From NCBI RefSeq assembly GCF_964656455.1, contig NC_135724.1, positions 12,981,414 to 13,045,413 of the forward strand: a stretch of DNA of 64,000 bases, in the 5' to 3' direction. The position numbers were made by a program, and so were the translations under genes. The notes under the pieces are model-generated. The model saw only the letters and a program-made list of their open reading frames with translations. It did not search any database and was not told the DNA's origin. The DNA comes from Halichoerus grypus. Taxonomy: Eukaryota; Chordata; Mammalia; Carnivora; Phocidae. How positions within the stretch are numbered: position 1 is the first letter of the stretch; the number at the start of each line of letters is the position of its first letter. Positions 57,511 to 64,000 of the stretch are shown here, in pieces.

Positions 57511-59699
57511 ATACCTTATTACAACAAGAGGCCTAATCAAGGGGTTAAAGTTAACGTCAGCAGGAGAGGGACAAACTGAAATCACCTGCCGCCTCTCACT
57601 TCCATCAGACCCACCCCTCTCCCCCACTGTGATCATAAACCTTCCAGGAGAACTCGCTCCTTTCCTCGTAAGACATCTGGCTCTTGGATGCACATGTGAG
57701 TGGGCAGGTTCTCTGCCCAGGAGCTGGGCACAGCTCCCATGGGATCTGCTCCAGCAGAGGAATCGCCCAAACAGGCCCCTGCAAAAAAAAAAAAAAACCA
57801 CCAGATTGTACTCAGGGATGAATGAGTGTATCTCTGTTACGCATTTGAAAAGAACGTTCCAGGAGGGCACGGGCAAGCCCCGTTGTTCTCACCCAATCTT
57901 GGCTCAACACAGTGAACTCACACTTTGAGGAAGGGCAAGGAGGGAATTTCAGGGGACGATTTTTAAAAGGATCCTATTTTGGATCCTGGTCACCCCAGGA
58001 ATGAGGCTCTGGAACTGTACCTTTGAGGAATGAATGCTGACCACACTGATCCATCATGACATTCATTCTACCCTAGGGATAAATATTTATGTGGCGAGAA
58101 GTAACGCATGTATGGATGCACTTCCAGAGACGATTTACATCTCAAGGAAGGAGAGGCAGAGCAACGGGTTTCCCTGGGGAATCGTTTTTTTCTAACGTCC
58201 TGTCAGCCTCAATGATAGCCCTCCTGGGTTCACTGCCAACGAGTGACATCACCTCTGGCCCACTCAGCACATTTTAAGGAGACACTCAGCTTGACCCACT
58301 CAGCCATACTGGGCTTGGGAGGGGCGAGTCATATTTTTATAAGCTACCACATGCTTTTAATTTATTGCGCTTTCAAATGTCTCCGCGTTTACTCAAGGAT
58401 AAAAGAAAGTAAGTGTTCATGCCCAAGAAATAAAGTAAGCAATCCTGTTTCAACACTTAAATCGGAAACAATGAAAAAAAAGTAATAAATAAAATTTTTA
58501 GAACCAATGCATAAACTAGAATATAGGTTAAGTTCTGTTTACTTGGAATGCCTCCACGTCTGCTAGCACAACACTGATCTTGACTCAGCTCCCCTGAGTC
58601 CCAGTACCCACTGTCGCTGGTTCCTGGTGCAGACCTCTGGCCCTGTTTCCTCCCAGGCTCCCTGCTCTGTCCCGACCAGCTGTAGCTCTCACCAGACCCA
58701 CATCACCCCCGCCCACCGCCCTCCCCAGGCAAGGCCACTTTGGAATCCCCGTTCCCTTGTGAACAGAGGGGGCGCTCGTGAGCTATGATTGCAGGTGGCT
58801 CCACCCTCGATCCGAATCTCGTTTCACCTCCCAAGCTTGCCCCGCAGCCCTGGCTTGGCCAGAATTATAATACGAACAGTGCTGAAAGAAGTAAGGCAGA
58901 AAAGATGAGAAAGGAGGAATAATAGAGCTGGGCTCCCCAGGCCCCACTCCCACTCCCACTCCAATAAAATAGAAGACCCTCTCATTTGGGAAGAAGGAGG
59001 AGGAAGGTTTGAAAAGGAAGCAAGAAGGTCATTTTCACTGTGGGAGCCACACAATCCGCCTATCCCTTGGCAAATCGGGTTGGGGGTGGAAGGAGAAGAA
59101 AGAGCACACGATTAAGGCCTCATTGAAGTTTCAGAATCCAAGAACAATGGACAAGACCAGGGCTTCAAAATCCTGCCAGAGACAGGACAGCAGGCTGCGC
59201 GGAGGGGTTCTGTCTGGGGTTACCAGGTGGGGCGGCCCTCCAGGGGAAATGACATTCCAAGAGTGTGTGTGTAGGCACCTGAGGGCATGTGGGCGGGCCG
59301 TGGCCACCCCTCTTCCAGGGGGCTGGGATGCAAACCCATCACATCCTAATATTCACCCTGGGGGAGGGAATAGTGCCCGGAATGGTAAGATTGAATGTGA
59401 CTGAATTTGTTCGGAGAGTGGCAAAATTTTAAATCAGTGATGCCCCCTACGAATGACTGAATGTAGCTGCATTGACTTAAAAGTAGCCAGACTATTTTCT
59501 TTTCTCTATATTAGAATTAAATTCAATTATCCAGAGACTTACATCTTTATGTCTGATTTTTGAAAGTTCATCACATTAATTCACAATTTGCCTTGTATCT
59601 TTAAACATTTCCTTGTTATAGCTGCTCTATCTCCATTCCTTAAAGCACCGGAATTTGACTTTTAACCACCACACCACATCCCTACAATCTTCGCCAGTG

Positions 59700-59945
59700 G
59701 AAGGTGAGTTTCATCCAGTTCTCTCAAGGGACACCTTCCATGACTCCCCCCCCCACACCCCCACCATCCTCCTCATAGCATTTATTGTACTTATAATTGC
59801 CTGCGATCATCTATTTTACTATTTATTGATTATTGTGATTATCTCATCAACTGGACTGTAAGATCCATGTCTTTTTGACTGCATCTATCCGCAAGGTCCA
59901 GCATGGTGCCTGTCTTATGCTAGGTTTTCAACAGAATCTGGTAGA
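59700..59945 (+). mobile_element. L2 LINE 3' segment
   Basis: GGGACACCTTCCATGACTCC, TCATAGCATTTATTGTACTT and CTGGACTGTAAGATCCATGT then CCAGCATGGTGCCTG follow the L2 3' end in order. Confidence 0.7.
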
Positions 59946-60974
59946 TACTCTACTCACACATTTACAACACACAAACCTCCACAAATATGTACAAGCTCCT
60001 CTGGAAGGCAAGAGTGCATCAAATCTAATCAACAAAATTATGGTGGAACATCCAACACAAGTAGAGTTAATTTATAGCAAAAGTAAATGGGTGGCTTTTC
60101 CTGGAACACAACCCACGCTGCTCAGTCACAGTTTCTACTTGGGACACATTTCTGCAAGAAAAAAAAAGCCCCATCTCCGTCTTTGGGTATTGTCCTGAAT
60201 CTTTAAATGGTCCTAATGTAGAACCGTCCTAATTGTTTCTCTTTTTTCAGGAGAAAACACAGTTCCACTTGGGATCGTTCAGTGAGAACACTCAACTTAA
60301 ATGACCTTAATGATTTACTTTTAGCTCTCCCAGTTGTAGACAAACTTGGAGACAAAGTTGACCAACATAAGGATGGGGAAATAAGAGGAACCTCAATGTA
60401 AAAGCCAAGGCGGGGGAGGATGGTCAGGGGAGAGGGATGCTGATTAAGATATAGTAACAGGTGTGGAGAGATGGATGTCCCTTGCCTAATGAATTCCTTG
60501 TGGGGAAGGCTTTAATTGCCACTGGCGTTCCATACTCTTCTTGCAGCAGCAGCCCACAGACTGCCACGTGCCTTGTTTAATTTCTGTATTCCTCGAACGT
60601 TAGCTGGGATGTCTTAAACACCTGAGACACAGAGTAGAAAGGCATAGACCTTATCCTCAGAGATTCCCAGTGGAGCAATGAACCGAGTGAATGGTTGTAA
60701 TCTAATGTGGGGCAGGAGATAAGAGAGAGAAGCACATGGGGTAAACTGAGAGCAGCAACCCAGCCCGAGCCTGGGGAGGAAACTCAGAGAGGAAGAAGGA
60801 CTAGGAAATGGGAGAGGTAAGCATGTGTGGTGGGGACGGGAAGGGAAGGGGCTGAATCTTCACCTTCCAGAGTGGAAAGTCGAAAGATCATAACTAAAGC
60901 TGAGAAAAGCAGAAGTAGAAATACATGCCCACTCTTTGGAGAACTAGAAGTAAATTCTAAAATGGCTAGTTCAG

Positions 60975-61169
60975 GGACGCCTGGGGTGCACAATCAGCTA
61001 AGCCTCAGACTCATGGTTTCAGCTCAGGTCATGGTCTCGGGGTCATGAGATGAAGCCAGTGTGTGTTCCACGCTGAGCACGGAGTCTGCTAAATTTCTCT
61101 CTACCTCTCCCTCTCCCTCTGCCCCTCCACACCTCTCTCTCTCTCTCTCAAATAAATAAATAAATCTTT
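60975..61169 (+). mobile_element. Carnivore SINE, older of two tandem insertions
   Basis: The head GACGCCTGGGGTGCACAATC is diverged, followed by a TC-rich tail and AAATAAATAAATAAATC. It is bounded by AAAATGGCTAGTTCAG at 60959-60974 and AAAATGGCCAGTTCAG at 61170-61185. Confidence 0.93.
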
Positions 61170-61185
61170 AAAATGGCCAGTTCAG

Positions 61186-61399
61186 GGGCGCCTGGGTGGC
61201 TCAGTCATTAAGCGTCTGCCTTCGGCTCAGGTCATGATCCCAGGGTCCTGGGATCGAGCCCCACATTGGGCTCCCTGCTCGGCGGGAAGCCTGCTTCTCC
61301 CTCTCCCACTCCCCCTGCTTGTGTTCCCTCTCTCTCTGTGTGTCTCTCTGTCAAATAAATAAAATAAAAGTCTTTAAAATAAATAAATAAAAATAAAAT
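61186..61399 (+). mobile_element. Carnivore SINE, younger of two tandem insertions
   Basis: Near-consensus head GGGCGCCTGGGTGGCTCAGT, long CT-rich tail and several AAATA repeats. It is bounded by identical AAAATGGCCAGTTCAG copies at 61170-61185 and 61400-61415. Confidence 0.95.
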
Positions 61400-62444
61400 A
61401 AAATGGCCAGTTCAGAAGAGGTAAAAGAGGGGGCCTCTAGGAAGAGGAAAGATGGAAGCAGGGGGGCTGACGCTTTCCATAACAAACCATTCAGAACTCT
61501 TGGGTATCACTGACAAAACCAAAAACCAAAAATAAAGAGGAAAAACATTCATTGAAGCCTTACTTTGAAAGCTGTGTGATACCTATCATATGGGGATACA
61601 TCTAAGCAATCACCTAATGTTGAATGTTTAAGCTGCTTCTGTTTTTCCCTCATAAAATAAGGCCGTGTTGAACAGTCTCACCCATAGATCTCTCGGTCTG
61701 CATCTTTGATTACCTCCCTGGGGTAGATTCCTATTCAGAGGCATACTCTGTTAGAACAGCCACACCCTTCCACGATAACCTATGGCTCCCTCTAATTAGA
61801 CCCAACAAAAATGCTCTTGAGGACAAAGACCTTCATGATCAATAGTAAATTTAATCAGTTTAATTATAGACTTATTTTAATTAGTTAAATTACATATGTT
61901 GATTCATTAGTTTAATTTTACATATGCAACTTATGTTTAACTAGACCACCCAGCCTCAGAGGCCATGGGAAGGGGAGGGAAAGCAAGTCAAGCGTGTCAC
62001 CAGCAGTCTCCAGGTTGTCTGGGTTCCTGGGCCCGGACATGGGGCTTGGGGAGAGCTCTACAGCTGAGGATTACAGCCATCCCAAGAGCTGCCAGAGGAG
62101 ACTCAAAGACCTACCTACCGTCTGCCAGGGGCGTGGCCCCCAAGCCCCACCCTCACGAGTGCAACTGTGGTTGGCCCAGAGGGTCTAAATGTTTGGAAAG
62201 CTCTGGATGCATAACATCAAACCACTTTCCAGCACCCCAGTACAATGTGGGCTCTACCGCAGTGGTACGTGGGACAGAAGCATGAACCTCTAGGCTCTAG
62301 GCTCCTGCGAGTCAATTTATCTCTGCTTGATGGCCCTTTTCTAAACAGATTTTGGGCAAATTGTGAGATGTGAGCTATGAATTGTAAATTATGAAATTGC
62401 TAATGCCATATCCCTCATGTTCCCGATCTTGTTTTGGAGTTTCT

Positions 62445-62790
62445 CTAGTCCTGTGCTAATTAACCACTAGCCCCATGGGGCTACTGAACATCTGAAATGT
62501 GGCTAGTCCAAACTGGGACGTGCTTCAAGTGCAAAGTACACCCCAGATTTCAAAGGCCGAGTGCAAGAAGAGCATAAAAAAAATCTCATTAATTTTTTAT
62601 ATTGATAACATGCTGAAGTGATAATATTTTGGATATATTAGGCTAAATAAAAATACATAATTGAAATTAATTTTCTTGTTTCATTTTATTTTTTTTTTAA
62701 TGTGTAGGAAATTTAAAATTATATATGGGGCTCACATTTATGTCTTGAATTACTTTTTTATTGGACAACATTATTCTATAGAGAGGCATT
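62445..62790. mobile_element. MER5A-like hAT-Charlie element, longer copy
   Basis: CTACTGAACATCTGAAATGT with GGCTAGTCCAAACTGGGAC, GATAATATTTTGGATATATT and the end TTTTATTGGACAAC match MER5A in order. Confidence 0.8.
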
Positions 62791-64000
62791 TTTCATTTCA
62801 ACCCAGAGAGCTGTGGCCAAGATTTGCCTAACAGCTGGTTTCCTAAACAATGCCTTTTCTTGTTCTTGCCCTGAGGCTGCTACCCCTGCAGATTTTCAAG
62901 GAGGGGATGCAAGAAAAGGGAAATTGCTTACTTTTAAATCCGTGTCAGCTGCGTTAGTTAGAGAACTGTAGTTTCCACAAGTAGCCAGTAGAGGGACCCC
63001 TTACCACGCTGAGGACAGAAAAACAGTGTGTACTGTTTGAAATAGAAATTCTTTTTAACCAACTCCAGATTATTAACAGATAGACTGATGGAACTAAGGA
63101 AATTTATTCATTAATATTGAGTCGAAGCATTTCTTTAAAATTCTCAGATGGATCTGATATTAGGGAACTGTTCCAACAGCCCAACGATAATTAAAAGAAG
63201 CAATATTTCAACTCTTTCTCTTTTAGCTTTTCTCCTAAACCCTTTTGAATTACAACTTTTAAAATAATTTTAATTCCATTTTTCAGATCTCCAGACACTG
63301 AGGAGGAAAACTCCAAAATTTCCTGATGTAACCACTTTATTTATAAAGGAGCTCTATCCTTTGTCATTTGTATAAAATATTTACAACAAAAGGTGACTTG
63401 GTAGTCAATCAATATTTAATGTCCTGTCATAACTAATGTTCTTAATGGCAGTTACTCTTTTGAAGCTAATTGTCTCTGGGTTCTGCTTCTCCTTGGGACC
63501 TTCTGGTAACATTTGGATAATAAATTAGTTTGTTGGTACTGCTGTTACTTCGAGTCCTTGCCTGCAAAAAAGAAAAGCTGACTTTGCCTAATTTAAACAA
63601 AGGAGAGGGAATTTGTTGAGAGGAGATTAGGACGATTGTAGAACTGAAGGGAAAGCCAGAGAAGGTCAGGAATTAAGAAGGAACCTAAGGAGACCAGAGA
63701 CCTCCCCACTCACCCGCCCTTGAGGCACTGCCCCTGGCCGCTGTGGGGCACCGGGCCACCCATTCACTGCTGGGTTATGGAGTCAGAGCTCACTGCCCCT
63801 GTGGCTTGGGGCCACTCGCACGGGATTCGAAAGCTCAAACAAGAGCACCCAAGCTGAGGTGGTGAGTTCACGCCCTACCTAGTGGGGAGGCTGCCCCTGT
63901 CCACCCTCTCTACGCCAGCCTCCACATGAGAAGCAGAAGCCATCAAATCAAGGTGAGGTCACACCGAATATGGCGAGCCCTGAATCCAAGATGGCTGGTG

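Larger units (their letters stand above)
38561..64000. other. Intergenic DNA upstream of SERPINB5
   Basis: No supported exon. Repeats are listed separately. Segments around 45000-46700, 52300-53200, 57550-59650 and 62800-64000 show nothing I can name. In human, VPS4B lies further upstream in divergent orientation; its promoter is not in this window. Confidence 0.75.

Noticed and set aside
1..64000. A second serpin gene, VPS4B or SERPINB12 exons, CRISPR arrays, or bacterial-type operons
   Set aside because: No other serpin signature block (such as NAAYFVGKW or the HPFIYII motif), no VPS4B-like ATPase motifs, and no spaced identical repeats with unique spacers were seen.

Overview
The window is vertebrate nuclear DNA, almost certainly from a caniform carnivore. 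It carries many tRNA-Lys-derived carnivore SINEs (SINEC), recognised by the head GGCGCCTGGGTGGCTCAGT and a pyrimidine-rich tail ending in (AAATA)n. The SINE bodies read '...CTCCCTGCTCAGC(A/G)GGGAGTCTGCTTCTCCCTC...', which I associate with arctoids (bears, seals, mustelids) rather than with dog or cat. The species is an inference from repeats only. There are no bacterial operons, tRNA or rRNA genes, or CRISPR arrays.

Only one gene is supported: SERPINB5 (maspin), complete and on the minus strand. Non-coding exon 1 ends at 38184. Six coding exons follow at 31156-30982, 27964-27827, 25950-25833, 23653-23511, 20912-20745 and 18342-17950. A 3'UTR of about 1.4 kb runs to a poly(A) signal at 16574-16579. 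The joined exons encode 375 amino acids, the same length as human maspin, with no frameshift or internal stop. The phases are consistent at every junction. All splice sites are GT-AG except intron 4, which uses a GC donor. The product is a non-inhibitory clade B serpin, with P1 Arg340 in the reactive loop and a hinge lacking the small-residue run of inhibitory serpins.

Layout: 1-16.5 kb is downstream intergenic DNA (in human, SERPINB12 lies on this side). 16.5-38.2 kb is SERPINB5. 38.2-38.6 kb is its GC-richer promoter side. 38.6-64 kb is upstream intergenic DNA (in human, VPS4B lies further out). I see no exon of either neighbour.

The non-coding DNA is a layered repeat record: old L2, MIR and hAT-Charlie copies (MER5A, MER20); MaLR LTRs, including a collapsed LTR-internal-LTR element at 49.4-50.5 kb; two ERV1-like LTRs; several L1 3' ends; and about ten SINEs, several with clear target-site duplications. 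The main points for a second look are the GC-AG intron, residue changes in maspin (Cys287 to Ser, and loss of the N99 sequon), a bipartite hairpin in intron 1, and two successive SINE insertions at one target site. I found no convincing evidence of a new biological system. Repeat family names are from memory of consensus sequences and were not checked with a database.
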